This document shows positions 8,813-17,390 of a DNA stretch of 64,000 nt, piece after piece. Under the pieces are notes generated by a model that was not told the DNA's origin, did no database searches, and saw nothing but the letters and a program-made list of their open reading frames with translations. This DNA comes from Leptospira saintgironsiae (GTDB lineage Bacteria > Spirochaetota > Leptospiria > Leptospirales > Leptospiraceae). A program made the position numbers and the translations under genes. Each line of letters starts with the position of its first letter. Positions within the stretch are counted from its first letter, which is position 1. Location of the stretch: NCBI RefSeq assembly GCF_002811765.1, contig NZ_NPDR01000002.1, positions 1 through 64,000 on the forward strand, in the 5' to 3' direction.

Positions 8813-9910
8813 TTAGGAGCCTTGGAACTTTTTCATAAGCCGTTTTTTAACATACAGCTCAGTGATTGCGTTCAAGGAAAAAGTGAATAGGAAAAGAAGA
8901 ACTCCTAGGAAAAACAGAATATTATAATGTTCCGATCCCCAGATAACTTCTCCCATTTCCGCACCGATCGTGGCGGCAAATGTCCTACTCGGATCAAAAA
9001 TACCGAAGCTCATCATTGGGGCATTTCCAGTAGCCATAAGAGCGATCATTGTCTCTCCAAAGGCTCTTCCTATGCCTAAAAGTACTGCTGCAAATACGCC
9101 AGGCAATGCTGCAGGAAGCATAACTCTATAAGCGGTTTGCCATTCAGTAGCGCCTAATGCTAAAGAAGCTTGTCTATAAGATTGAGGCACTGTGCTTAAT
9201 GCGTCTTCTGCCACAGTAAATATGATAGGAGTGACTGCGATAGCAAGACCGATCCCTCCAGTCAAAGCGTTCAATCTGAAATCTATGTCGAAGGTTGCCT
9301 TTACTAAAGTAGCAACATCCATTAAACAGAAAAATCCGATCACAACGGAAGGGAAGTTTGCAAGCATTTCAATTGCTGGTTTTACTATCTCTCTTACTCT
9401 TGCAGGTACAAAAAACGTAATATTCAAAGCAGCTAAAATAGCTAAAGGCGCTCCGAGTAGAATCGCTATAATTGTAGTTTTTGCAGTTCCTACGATCAAA
9501 GGTAGAATACCAAACTTAGGAACAGAAGATACCGGCTGCCATATTTTGCTGAAAAGATTTTCGAAAAGAGAAAGTTTTTCAGGTTCTGGAGCAGCAACAG
9601 CAACAGGTTTATTTAATTCTAAAGTATCTCCATCGGGATTATATTCCGTAGGAGCCTGTGCCGTAGGTGCATCCGAGCTGGAGTCAGGATTATATTCCGA
9701 TGGCGCTCCGGAGCTTTGTATAGTAGAGGTGGCTTGCGGAGAATCTGAGAAGAATAAGGAAGAAGCTTCTCTAAAGACGAAGAAAAAAATAAGAAGAATG
9801 ATAAGGATGGAAGTTGCAGCGGTTCCTTTTACTAAGGTTTCCGCGAAAACGTCTATTTTTCTTCTGCTCGGATGTAATAGATATCTCAGCAGAGGATCGA
9901 GTTTGCTCAT
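8813..9910 (-). CDS. pstC: phosphate ABC transporter permease PstC with periplasmic insert
   Basis: A 365-residue permease of the PstC type; the coupling loop is QASLALGATEWQTAYRVMLPA and LANFPSVVIGFF marks the core. Compared with enteric PstC it carries an insert of about 85 residues between the first and second membrane helices (residues ~58-140). The insert is rich in Ser, Ala, Pro and Asp and holds a short duplication, PSEYNPDS and PTEYNPDG. It should face the periplasm and might contact PstS or the envelope. The function of the insert is not known. Confidence 0.93.
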   Translation of the reverse strand: MSKLDPLLRYLLHPSRRKIDVFAETLVKGTAATSILIILLIFFFVFREASSLFFSDSPQATSTIQSSGAPSEYNPDSSSDAPTAQAPTEYNPDGDTLELNKPVAVAAPEPEKLSLFENLFSKIWQPVSSVPKFGILPLIVGTAKTTIIAILLGAPLAILAALNITFFVPARVREIVKPAIEMLANFPSVVIGFFCLMDVATLVKATFDIDFRLNALTGGIGLAIAVTPIIFTVAEDALSTVPQSYRQASLALGATEWQTAYRVMLPAALPGVFAAVLLGIGRAFGETMIALMATGNAPMMSFGIFDPSRTFAATIGAEMGEVIWGSEHYNILFFLGVLLFLFTFSLNAITELYVKKRLMKKFQGS

Positions 9911-9938
9911 TGAATATTCCGAATTCTGGATTTAAGAA

Positions 9939-9960
9939 CGGCCCCCGTTCCCGGGAGCCG
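9939..9960 (-). terminator. GC-rich hairpin between pstS and pstC (attenuator or mRNA-stabilising element)
   Basis: Nine-base arms (CGGCCCCCG / CGGGAGCCG, one mismatch) flank the loop TTCC, 12 bp after the pstS stop. There is no long T run behind it on the minus strand, so it would act as a partial terminator or 3' stabiliser that lets the binding protein be made in excess over PstCAB. Confidence 0.55.
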
Positions 9961-9971
9961 ATCACACAATA

Positions 9972-10811
9972 TTACTTTTTCTTAAGAGGGAAGTAACCTA
10001 CGTCCTTCACTACTTTTTGTCCGTCTTTTCCAATCACCCAATCGATAAACTTTTTAGTTTGGTCTTTAGGTGCTTCTCTCAGATAAAAATATAGATATCT
10101 GGAGATTGGATATTTATTGGTCAAAATGTTCGCTTCAGTTGGAAGTTCCGCTTTAGAGTTTGCGTCTGCAGAAACTGCAACGTCTTTAACTCCGGAAGCG
10201 TAAGCTGCTCCACCGTAACCGATTCCCCATTTGTCTTTGGAGATTGCGTTAACTAGTGCTGCAGTTCCTACCATATGTTGTGCAGAAGGATCAAAGTCTT
10301 GTTTTTCCAAAGCATGTTCTTTGAAATACTCGTAAGTTCCGGAGTTATTCTCGCGGCTATAAAGTACGATTTTATGATCTTCTCCGCCAACTTCTTTCCA
10401 ATTAGTGATCTTTCCTGTGAAAATTTTACGGATTTCTTCCAGAGAAAGTTTTGCGACTGGATTCTTTTTGTTTACATAAAGAGAAATACCGTCGATTGCA
10501 ACCTTGATTTCCACACCATTGGAATTATATTTTTCCTTTAATTGCTGGATTTCTTGAGGTTTGAGAGGGCGAGAAGCAGAACAAATATCTGTAGTTCCGT
10601 TGATCAGAGCTGCGATCCCAGTTCCGGATCCTCCTCCTGTAACTTGGAATTGAACGGATTTATCCGGGAAGGTTTCGGTCCATTTTTGAACCAGGATAAC
10701 CATCGTATCGGATCCTTTTATTGTGATTGTCTTTTTCTCTTCCCCGGATACGGAAAATGAAGAAAGAGCGAATGCTAATAAGACAATAAGTCTTAAACCT
10801 ATCTTTTTCAT
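9972..10811 (-). CDS. pstS: periplasmic phosphate-binding protein
   Basis: A 279-residue substrate-binding protein of the PstS family. Phosphate-contacting segments visible are IKGSDTMVILVQKW, TGGGSGTGIAALING, SASRPLK and YSRENNSGTYEYF. A signal peptide (MKKIGLRLIVLLAFALSSFSVSG) begins at the ATG at 10811, which has AGGAG upstream; the longer frame to 10847 adds 12 residues ahead of the signal and is less likely. The mature N-terminus lacks a lipobox Cys, so it is periplasmic rather than lipid-anchored. It is first in the pst operon and has a four-unit Pho-box-like array upstream. Confidence 0.95.
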   Translation of the reverse strand: MKKIGLRLIVLLAFALSSFSVSGEEKKTITIKGSDTMVILVQKWTETFPDKSVQFQVTGGGSGTGIAALINGTTDICSASRPLKPQEIQQLKEKYNSNGVEIKVAIDGISLYVNKKNPVAKLSLEEIRKIFTGKITNWKEVGGEDHKIVLYSRENNSGTYEYFKEHALEKQDFDPSAQHMVGTAALVNAISKDKWGIGYGGAAYASGVKDVAVSADANSKAELPTEANILTNKYPISRYLYFYLREAPKDQTKKFIDWVIGKDGQKVVKDVGYFPLKKK

Positions 10812-10858
10812 CTGTTTGATATTTCTCCTGAAATATTTTTGAATCATAAATGAGAACC

Positions 10859-10898
10859 GTTACGAACGGATTTCTCGAATATTACAATCCTGATACAC
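10859..10898 (-). promoter_or_regulatory. Pho-box-like array upstream of pstS
   Basis: Four plus-strand heptamers start every 11 bp: GTTACGA (10859), ATTTCTC (10870), ATTACAA (10881) and GATACAC (10892). Read on the coding strand these are NYGTAAY-type half-sites. The 7+4 spacing equals that of PhoB half-sites in enterobacteria. The first and third units are strong, the other two degenerate. The array ends about 50 bp upstream of the pstS start. Confidence 0.6.
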
Positions 10899-10945
10899 TC
10901 TGTTCTGCTGCGTAGATTTGGCATTTTAACGCATTCTACGAAAAT

Positions 10946-10981
10946 AAGCCCTTGCTGCAAGAAAGTACACAAGGGCTTTTT
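10946..10981 (-). terminator. hairpin after the small lipoprotein gene
   Basis: AAGCCCTTG and CAAGGGCTT form a perfect 9-bp stem with a 15-base loop, starting 8 bp after the lipoprotein stop at 10986. The T stretch on the minus side is interrupted (TTATTTTC); on the plus side it is TTTTT. It probably ends the porin-lipoprotein transcript. Confidence 0.7.
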
Positions 10982-10985
10982 AATG

Positions 10986-11441
10986 TTAGTTGGTAGGAAA
11001 TCCTACTGCTGTCTTAATCTTCTTCCCACAATCTCCTCCGGCTTGCCCCAGGTTTGGATCACAGGTATAATATCTAAAATTCACTGGACTCGCGTTTGTA
11101 GGAATTCCTGAACCCAAGAAACCCAAGCTGCTGCAAGTAGAAGTAGAAAGGGCAGATTTCCTAAGTTCTGTATCCAGAGAATGTCCAAACATTACATAAA
11201 GATAATAGTTGGTCGGAGAGATCGTAGAATTAGAAACTCCCAAAACGGTGAAATGATCGTAACATTCTCCCGTATAGTCAGTGAAATTTCCTGCAACCTC
11301 TACTACTACGATGGAATTGTTTCCGTCATCAGGAGTTCCAATCAAGGCTCCCAATAGTGCAGAATCTTCCTTTGTATTGGAAGAGCAAGAAATTGCTAAA
11401 AGTCCCAAAAGTGGAAGTATGAATTTAAGTTTAGATTTCAT
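10986..11441 (-). CDS. small lipoprotein downstream of phosphate-type porin
   Basis: A 151-residue product with a signal peptide ending in LLAISC, so the mature protein is lipid-anchored at about Cys19. The rest is unrecognised and contains four further cysteines, one near the middle (GECYDHF) and three late (STCSSLG, YYTCDP, GDCGKK), enough for disulphides in the periplasm or outside. It lies 21 bp after the porin stop and shares its transcript, so it probably accompanies the porin at the outer membrane and would be controlled by the same upstream array. Confidence 0.7.
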   Translation of the reverse strand: MKSKLKFILPLLGLLAISCSSNTKEDSALLGALIGTPDDGNNSIVVVEVAGNFTDYTGECYDHFTVLGVSNSTISPTNYYLYVMFGHSLDTELRKSALSTSTCSSLGFLGSGIPTNASPVNFRYYTCDPNLGQAGGDCGKKIKTAVGFPTN

Positions 11442-11462
11442 AATATTTACTTTCTCCTCTTC

Positions 11463-13139
11463 TTAATCTAACCTGGAGTTTAGTTGGTCCGGTGTAACCA
11501 TTCCGGTCCAGAAAGTTGCCTGAAGCTGGAAGTAAACAGTTTGGTTATTGATCGTTTCAGGTTCTCTGGTCACAGGATCTATCCCCAATTTCAGAACTGG
11601 GATTTGATAGAATAATTGTGCTTTAAATAGATGTTTGTCTCCGAAAAGATTTAAACCGACCCAGTAATATTTTTTAAGATCGTTATCTTCTATCTTACCG
11701 TTACGATTGAAATCTCCTTTTAGGAAATCATATCTGAAAACAGGCATAATATAATATTTATCGAATATTTGGATATTATATCCTACTGTTGCCTGCCATC
11801 CTGAAAGACTGTTGGATGCCGCGCCGGTATAAGTTGTATAAGCTCCACTTAGGTAGAAACCGTTCCAACTCATAGTTCCGTCGTAGGTATAACCTCTTAG
11901 GTCCAGATTTTTTTGGCAATAGCTGGTTTGGTAGCTTGGAACAGTACAATCAGCAGTACTATTATCAGCAGTGGTTTGAGTAGTAAGAAGATACTGAGTA
12001 GGAGCTCCTCTTGGGATCGCACCATCCACAGCAAGGGAAGAAGCAGGGCCAGAACTAAAGCTTACGTTCTTGGTTTGCATTGTAGCAGCACCTAAGGAAA
12101 TTTTTAGATCTTTTTGGAAGATCTCTTCTCCTTCCTGCCAGCCTACATTACTACCGTTTTCTTTCACCAAACCACCCAAAACGTTCCATTGAAGTCTCGC
12201 AAAATATAAAGGAGAATTCAGGATAGGTTGATTCGGTCTACCTGCAACAGTTAGATCTTGGCGTCTACCAGTTCCGTAGTCACCACCACCACCATGTCCG
12301 TTACCGGCCATAAGATCGATGGTCAGATATTTTTCGTATTTTCCTTCAAAAAAATCTTTTAAAGGAGAAAGTCTTAGGTTCACACCCATATCGAACTGAG
12401 GATAAGCGTTTGTCATATAAGAACGTTCTAATGCAATGAAGTTCGCAGAAGACATCAGATATTCTCTGTGGAATTGAGTAGGCAATTGGCCGAAGCTCAA
12501 TCTTGCTCCCAAGATAGGAATGTTTACAAAAAGGAATGCTTCTTGGATATAACCTCTTCCTTCTCTTAAGGAAACATTAGTCACTTCTCCAGTGGAATTC
12601 TTAGTTTGGGTAATATAAGGAGCATTCAACATGTTCTCTCCCCTTAAGTTCAGAGCCATTCCCCACCAGGAATTACCTTGGTATTGTAATCCTAAACGAA
12701 GACGTCTGAAGTTCCAATCCACAGAATTAAAATCTTCATTACCGTTATTATAATTGGATCCGGTCTGTGCAGAGATACCTCTGAATTGTACCCTACCAGT
12801 GATGGTAAGTCTTTCCTTTTGGAGTTCGTCCGGTCTGCTTGTGAAATGGTTTGGATAAGGATTGAACTTAGGCTCGTTCTTATTGATGGCTTTATCCATC
12901 TTACTTTTAAAACGACCTGGACCAGGTTTGGTATATAATTGCCCATCCTGATCTTCATAAATAGTGAATTCTTCCTGCTTAGGTTTTTCCACTTTAGGAG
13001 TGTCGCCTGCTTGTGCAAGTTCCGTTCCCGGTGTAGTTCCCTGGGAGAAAATCGCCTGAGAATAGATGAATAGTCCCAGAATAAGAAAACTAGATCTAAT
13101 CCCGTCTAAGTTCTTTCTATTTTTAGATTTCTGCTTCAT
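11463..13139 (-). CDS. outer-membrane porin of the phosphate-selective OprO/OprP type
   Basis: A 558-residue exported beta-barrel protein. After a signal sequence and a proline/lysine-rich linker (residues ~40-110) the barrel opens with ERLTITGRVQFRG and VDWNFRRLRLGLQYQGN, the strand pattern of the porin O/P family, followed by many aromatic strands to the C-terminus. OprP-type porins favour phosphate and are induced by phosphate starvation. Position next to pst and a Pho-box-like array upstream fit that role. Start ATG at 13139 has an AAGGTAA ribosome site. Confidence 0.8.
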   Translation of the reverse strand: MKQKSKNRKNLDGIRSSFLILGLFIYSQAIFSQGTTPGTELAQAGDTPKVEKPKQEEFTIYEDQDGQLYTKPGPGRFKSKMDKAINKNEPKFNPYPNHFTSRPDELQKERLTITGRVQFRGISAQTGSNYNNGNEDFNSVDWNFRRLRLGLQYQGNSWWGMALNLRGENMLNAPYITQTKNSTGEVTNVSLREGRGYIQEAFLFVNIPILGARLSFGQLPTQFHREYLMSSANFIALERSYMTNAYPQFDMGVNLRLSPLKDFFEGKYEKYLTIDLMAGNGHGGGGDYGTGRRQDLTVAGRPNQPILNSPLYFARLQWNVLGGLVKENGSNVGWQEGEEIFQKDLKISLGAATMQTKNVSFSSGPASSLAVDGAIPRGAPTQYLLTTQTTADNSTADCTVPSYQTSYCQKNLDLRGYTYDGTMSWNGFYLSGAYTTYTGAASNSLSGWQATVGYNIQIFDKYYIMPVFRYDFLKGDFNRNGKIEDNDLKKYYWVGLNLFGDKHLFKAQLFYQIPVLKLGIDPVTREPETINNQTVYFQLQATFWTGMVTPDQLNSRLD

Positions 13140-13224
13140 TCAGAGTTACCTTTTCGATTCGCTTCCTTGAGTTTTTACCCTGCGAATTCTGTTTTACGTT
13201 TAGGTAACAGAATGATCTTTTTTA

Positions 13225-13264
13225 GTTACAAAATGATTACAGTATGGAGATGATTTGGTTACAG
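13225..13264 (-). promoter_or_regulatory. Pho-box-like array upstream of the porin
   Basis: Plus-strand heptamers on an 11-bp pitch: GTTACAA (13225), ATTACAG (13236), a degenerate unit (13247) and GTTACAG (13258). On the coding strand the central pair reads CTGTAAT-CATT-TTGTAAC, close in form to the enteric Pho box (CTGTCAT-4-CTGTCAT). It lies about 85-125 bp upstream of the porin ATG. A further GTTACA at 13307 is out of register. Confidence 0.65.
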
Positions 13265-13349
13265 GCCTCCTGTGGCGAAGTTTTGTGCAAAACTGGTATC
13301 ATTTAAGTTACAGAAATAAGACTAAATAATCTAAACATATGATTAGTTT

Positions 13350-14675
13350 TTAGGCTTTTCCTTCCAGACTTCTCTTCATATCAGACGCATCCTTGGTGAA
13401 ACTTCTGGAAGCTAGGAACACAAATAGGGAAGTCAATAGCACAGTAACTGGGATCAGAAAGAGAGAATCGTGAAGACCAATCGCCTTAAATTGTTCTGTC
13501 ATCTCTGTCGTGCCTGAGCGTAACATCGCAGATTTAGTCAAATAATCCGAGAACCAACCAACAACTGCGGGACCTGCCGCTCCGCCTAACAGATACATAG
13601 CCGCAAAATAGATTGCCATTGCAGTGGCTCTTAATCTAGGTTCGATCACGTCATGTATCGCTGGATAAACGCAGGTATAATAATTATAAGAAAGTAACCA
13701 TCCAAAGCCTAACAAAAGTGAGAAGAATAGAACCAGCTCTTCTGATTGAAGTAATGCAAGAAAGATTAGAATTCCAGAGATGAGCAAATTGAATGCTCCA
13801 AATAGAAGGCGACCTCTTTCCGATTTCTGGTGGATCTTATCTGCAATCCAACCGCCGACTGTTAAGCCAACTAAACCAGTGATCCCAACTATAAATCCTG
13901 TGGTGATTGCAGCTTTTACCAAAGTGAAATGATAATATCTTTGTAATAAAGAAACTAGGAAACTATTCACTGCATACGCCGCAAAATTGAATGTAAGACC
14001 GGATAAAATGATCCACCACATAGTAGGAATTCTTAATACTTTTTTAATCGGTTGAGTAGGTGGGACTTTAGATATTTGTATAGATTCCGCGGCTCCTCTT
14101 TCAGGTTCTCGGATAAAGAAGAAGAAGATAGAAAGAAGAATTCCAGGCAAGGCCGCTATGAAAAAAGGAGCTCTCCAGGTTCCGAACGCTTTTACCATTG
14201 CTCCGACTGTAAAGAATGCAAGTACGAGCCCCAAAGGAAGGCCTAACATAAAAATACCAACTGCTCTTGCTCTTTTATGAGAAGGAAAAAGATCTCCTAT
14301 AAGAGAATTTGCAGCAGGCGCGTAACTCGCTTCTCCTATTCCAACACCCATACGAACAGAAACAAAAGATAAATAATTCCAAGCATATCCATTCAAAGCA
14401 GTGAATGCGCTCCAGATTGCAAGTCCCCAGCCTATGATCTTTTTACGGCTCCAAGTATCAGCGAGTCTTCCTAAAGGTAAACCGGCGATGGCATAGATTA
14501 CAGTGAACGCGGATCCTACTATACCTAATTGAAGATCACTTAGGTCCCATTCATGTCGAATAGGTTCTATGATGATTGCAGGGATTGTTCGATCAAAAAA
14601 GTTGAGAAGGTTTGCCAAGAATAGAAGGATCAGGATTCTCCATGCATGTTTGGCTTGATTCGAGTTCGATTCCAT
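13350..14675 (-). CDS. MFS transporter, spinster-like
   Basis: A 441-residue twelve-helix major facilitator. NLLNFFDRTIPAIIIEPI in helix 1, GRLADTWSRKK in the loop 2-3 and RMGVGIGEASYAPAANSLIGD in helices 4-5 match the spinster-like subgroup. Substrates in that group are mostly unknown (lipids, sugar phosphates or organic acids are possible). A GTG at 14678 directly before the ATG is an alternative start and sits 7 bases from GGGAG. It lies between the porin and the exb operon, but no Pho-box-like array was seen upstream; instead a GAACGATTGTTC palindrome lies about 75 bp before the start (14747-14758). Confidence 0.85.
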   Translation of the reverse strand: MESNSNQAKHAWRILILLFLANLLNFFDRTIPAIIIEPIRHEWDLSDLQLGIVGSAFTVIYAIAGLPLGRLADTWSRKKIIGWGLAIWSAFTALNGYAWNYLSFVSVRMGVGIGEASYAPAANSLIGDLFPSHKRARAVGIFMLGLPLGLVLAFFTVGAMVKAFGTWRAPFFIAALPGILLSIFFFFIREPERGAAESIQISKVPPTQPIKKVLRIPTMWWIILSGLTFNFAAYAVNSFLVSLLQRYYHFTLVKAAITTGFIVGITGLVGLTVGGWIADKIHQKSERGRLLFGAFNLLISGILIFLALLQSEELVLFFSLLLGFGWLLSYNYYTCVYPAIHDVIEPRLRATAMAIYFAAMYLLGGAAGPAVVGWFSDYLTKSAMLRSGTTEMTEQFKAIGLHDSLFLIPVTVLLTSLFVFLASRSFTKDASDMKRSLEGKA

Positions 14676-14814
14676 CACTTTGTGTCTCCCAAGGGCCGTA
14701 ATTACCCCCGGCTAGGAAGAAAAAGCAAATCATAAAATTATAATTCGAACGATTGTTCTGGTATAAATATATAAAATATAATTAATGAACGGATGTTAGG
14801 TGATAAATTAGAAC

Positions 14815-14844
14815 ATCTTCTTCTTCCATTTGGAAGAAGAAGAT
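14815..14844 (-). terminator. long hairpin after tonB
   Basis: ATCTTCTTCTTCC and GGAAGAAGAAGAT give a perfect 13-bp stem with the loop ATTT, 4 bp after the tonB stop. The T run behind it on the minus strand is broken, so it may end the exb-tonB transcript weakly or protect its 3' end. Confidence 0.6.
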
Positions 14845-14848
14845 TATA

Positions 14849-15442
14849 TCAATAGAGAGAGAAACGAACTGGAACGTAAACTTTTACAGTGATCGCTTTT
14901 CCTTCTAACATGGAAGGAGAGTAACGTTTTTTGTAAAATGCTTGGATCGCAGATTCTTCTAATCCGTATCCTAAGGTTTTACCAATATTACGTACTCTTA
15001 AAACTTCTCCTGAATCAGCGATGATCACTTCTAAGGTAAGAGTTCCACCAATACCTGCAGACTGAGCATCTTTAGTATATTCAGGTTGAAGGTTCGGAGA
15101 AAGATCCACTGGAGCAGTAGCACCTGAAACGATTGCGTCTTGAGCGCCTGCGATCCTGGAATCTTCTTTTTTCTTAAGAGTATCAGTAACTTCGAATTCT
15201 CCATCGTCAGGAGCTTCTCCCACGTTTGGATCCTGGATCACAAGATTCTCCACGAAAGCGACTTCGTCGATCAGCTTGTCCAGATGATCGTAAGTATTCG
15301 GAGGAGTGTACCAGAAAAGAAGAGCCGCGATCTGTAGAACAGCAGAAGAACCTAAGAAGGTTTCCATTCTGTAACGATCAACAAACCTGCGAAGGCCTGA
15401 ACGTTTTTTGGAAGAAGAAGGAGAGGAAACTACTTGGTTCAT
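14849..15442 (-). CDS. tonB: TonB-type energy transducer
   Basis: A 197-residue protein with one membrane segment near residues 28-46, an acidic rather than proline-rich periplasmic linker, and a C-terminal TonB domain: [39 protein letters not shown] and [12 protein letters not shown]. The domain pairs with the TonB box of outer-membrane receptors and is energised by ExbB/ExbD. It overlaps exbD by 4 bases and ends the exbB-exbD-exbD-tonB operon. The short linker is unusual for crossing a periplasm. Confidence 0.85.
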   Translation of the reverse strand: MNQVVSSPSSSKKRSGLRRFVDRYRMETFLGSSAVLQIAALLFWYTPPNTYDHLDKLIDEVAFVENLVIQDPNVGEAPDDGEFEVTDTLKKKEDSRIAGAQDAIVSGATAPVDLSPNLQPEYTKDAQSAGIGGTLTLEVIIADSGEVLRVRNIGKTLGYGLEESAIQAFYKKRYSPSMLEGKAITVKVYVPVRFSLY

Positions 15443-15858
15443 TTCAAACCTCCTCCTTGCGTAGTTTTAGTAACCAGAGAAACTTTTAATGCCCCGGCTT
15501 CTTTCAAAAGTTCGAAAACATTGTCCAGGTCTGCATAACTCAGATCTTTATCCGCATGGATAAGGACTTTCAGGTCGGGAGTGGTTGCAAGTTTGGCACG
15601 AACGTTATTGATCGCTTCGTTCAAAGGCATCTTTACTTGGTTAAAGTAAATGGACTTCTCGTTATCAGCGCTTAAATATAAATTCGCAATTTTCTTATTA
15701 AGCTGCTCTCCTCCGGGAACATCCGGAAGAGCGATTGGAAGATCCGGATCCGTATCAAGGACCGAGGTCACCATAAAGAATACCAAAAGAAGAAAGGCGA
15801 TATCGGCCATGGAGCTGACCGGAATAGAAGGTGAAGCTTTTTTCTTTTTAAGTGCCAT
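15439..15858 (-). CDS. exbD: ExbD/TolR family protein (second copy)
   Basis: A 139-residue protein with one N-terminal helix containing the proton-relay Asp ([23 protein letters not shown]), then a periplasmic domain with [15 protein letters not shown] and [15 protein letters not shown], typical of ExbD/TolR. It starts 3 bp after the other ExbD gene and overlaps tonB. Two ExbD proteins in one operon are common in bacteroidete and leptospiral TonB engines and allow a heterodimer inside the ExbB pore. Confidence 0.9.
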   Translation of the reverse strand: MALKKKKASPSIPVSSMADIAFLLLVFFMVTSVLDTDPDLPIALPDVPGGEQLNKKIANLYLSADNEKSIYFNQVKMPLNEAINNVRAKLATTPDLKVLIHADKDLSYADLDNVFELLKEAGALKVSLVTKTTQGGGLK

Positions 15859-15861
15859 ATC

Positions 15862-16281
15862 TTATTTTAATCTTTTTACGGAGACTTGTTTGAATCCTCT
15901 TAACTGCACTGCAGAAAGAGCATCTAACATATTTCCGTATTTTGTTTCGCCGGTCGTTTTGATCAGAGCGACTTTTTCTTCGAGATTCGGGATTTCAATA
16001 TCGTTCAGATCTTTTCTGAATTCTGCCAGATCCTTGTAATCACGAGTGCCGAGGACTTTGTTCCTCATCTTGATCGTTTCGCCAGTCACCAATATCTCGT
16101 AGATATTCTCTCTTAAAACAAGGGTGGGGTTGGAGTTTTTGCGGGGAAGCTGGATATTCAGACCTTCCTTCACGAAAAACACCGCGGTCACCATAAAGAA
16201 TACAAGTAGAAGAAACGCGATATCCGACATGGAAGAGGCTGAAATTTCTTCCAAACCTCTTTTTTTCTTAAGCTGAATCAT
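15862..16281 (-). CDS. exbD: ExbD/TolR family protein (first copy)
   Basis: A 139-residue ExbD-type protein: basic N-terminus, transmembrane helix [22 protein letters not shown] with the conserved Asp, and a periplasmic part (REDIYEILV-like segment at [11 protein letters not shown]). Its start is 33 bp after the exbB stop. It shares the SM(A/S)[13 protein letters not shown] core with its neighbour but differs in the periplasmic domain, suggesting separate contacts with TonB or peptidoglycan. Confidence 0.9.
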   Translation of the reverse strand: MIQLKKKRGLEEISASSMSDIAFLLLVFFMVTAVFFVKEGLNIQLPRKNSNPTLVLRENIYEILVTGETIKMRNKVLGTRDYKDLAEFRKDLNDIEIPNLEEKVALIKTTGETKYGNMLDALSAVQLRGFKQVSVKRLK

Positions 16282-16314
16282 ATTCCGAATTCCTAATTAA
16301 TGGAAAAGCTAAAC

Positions 16315-17145
16315 TTAAGCTCTTGCGTTGCGTTTCAGGAATTCTTTGTAAATTCTGTTTGCAGCTTCTTCCACTTCGGAAGTGAATCCGTCGATCCTGG
16401 AAGTCAAGTATTGGTGGAAAGTCATTGCAGGAATTGCGATGATCAAACCAGCCGCAGTGGTGATAAGAGCTTCTTTAATACCACCCGCTACCACTTTCGC
16501 GTTAACTTGGTCGGCATTTGCGATTGCGTCGAATGCGTTGATCATACCCGAAACTGTTCCTAAGAACCCGATCAAAGGAGCGATGGTCGAAACCGCAGCT
16601 AAGATCACAAGTCCTCTTTCAAGAACTACGATCACTTCAGCAGCTTCTCTTTCGATACCTTTTGCGAAAATTTCAGCGTTACCTGCAGATACATCGATAC
16701 CATTCTTTAAGATATCAGAAATTTTATAAGAAGGGTTTGCATCGATGAATTCTTTTGCTCCATCGAAACCTTTTTCATCTACCTTCTCTCCTAAATCGAT
16801 ATTAAAACCTTTAGGAAGAAGTTTGGAAGTAGTAAGGAAGTAGATCCTTTCGAAAATGATTGCAAGAGCAATGATAGAAGAAAGAGCCAATGGATACATT
16901 GTCCATCCACCCTTATTGAACAGGTCTACGAATCCCCAAGTCCCACTTTTTTCAGCAGGAGCCGGTGCAGGTTGTTCTGCAGGTGCAGTGGTTTGTTCAG
17001 TTTTAGTTGCGTCAGTAGGCGCAGTATCTTGAGAGAAAGTAGGTAGAGTTGCAGTAAGAACAAATCCTCCTACAAGTGCAATGGCAATCCATTGGCGTAG
17101 AGAGAGATTAGTATATCGATTATGCATAGCTTTCGGAAGCTCCAT
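16315..17145 (-). CDS. exbB: ExbB/TolQ/MotA proton-channel protein
   Basis: A 276-residue protein. A signal-like hydrophobic segment ([20 protein letters not shown]) is followed by a Pro/Ala/Thr-rich stretch, then the first core helix ([25 protein letters not shown]), a cytoplasmic loop and the paired helices [25 protein letters not shown] and [16 protein letters not shown] with the conserved Gly, Thr and Pro residues. An ATG at 17127 is a possible alternative start. It heads the exbB-exbD-exbD-tonB operon and has a four-unit Pho-box-like array 33-72 bp upstream. Confidence 0.9.
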   Translation of the reverse strand: MELPKAMHNRYTNLSLRQWIAIALVGGFVLTATLPTFSQDTAPTDATKTEQTTAPAEQPAPAPAEKSGTWGFVDLFNKGGWTMYPLALSSIIALAIIFERIYFLTTSKLLPKGFNIDLGEKVDEKGFDGAKEFIDANPSYKISDILKNGIDVSAGNAEIFAKGIEREAAEVIVVLERGLVILAAVSTIAPLIGFLGTVSGMINAFDAIANADQVNAKVVAGGIKEALITTAAGLIIAIPAMTFHQYLTSRIDGFTSEVEEAANRIYKEFLKRNARA

Positions 17146-17177
17146 AAGAAGTAATGAGACATTTTTACTTGATTTGA

Positions 17178-17217
17178 GTTACATATTTATTACGAAGCAG
17201 TTACGGGTTGGTTAGTT
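17178..17217 (-). promoter_or_regulatory. four-unit Pho-box-like array upstream of exbB
   Basis: Plus-strand heptamers GTTACAT (17178), ATTACGA (17189), GTTACGG (17200) and GTTAGTT (17211) follow each other at exactly 11 bp. This is the most regular array in the window. On the coding strand the first three read CCGTAAC, TCGTAAT and ATGTAAC separated by 4 bases. The array sits just upstream of the exb-tonB operon. Confidence 0.7.
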
Positions 17218-17325
17218 TGGGAGCAGAAGAGGAGAGTGGATGGTGGGGAGTGTGAGGGGTGATGCGGGATTGTAATAGTGGGATGAGGGGAGGATACGAT
17301 TTGTGAGTTTGATGATCTTAAAATT

Positions 17326-17363
17326 AAAAAGCCTCCGATTCTTTTGCAAGAACCAAAGGCTTT
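17326..17363 (-). terminator. intrinsic terminator after the TonB-dependent receptor
   Basis: On the minus strand AAAGCCTTTGGTTCTT pairs with AAGAATCGGAGGCTTT around the loop GCAA (two internal mismatches) and is followed by TTTTTAATTTT. It begins 28 bp after the receptor stop. Confidence 0.85.
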
Positions 17364-17390
17364 CGTTTAACTTAGAGTTTTGAGAGTTTC

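Noticed and set aside
9192..9935. 247-codon open frame on the plus strand opposite pstC
   Set aside because: It lies wholly antisense to a well-supported permease and its residue pattern mirrors the complement of hydrophobic codons; no ribosome site or family features.
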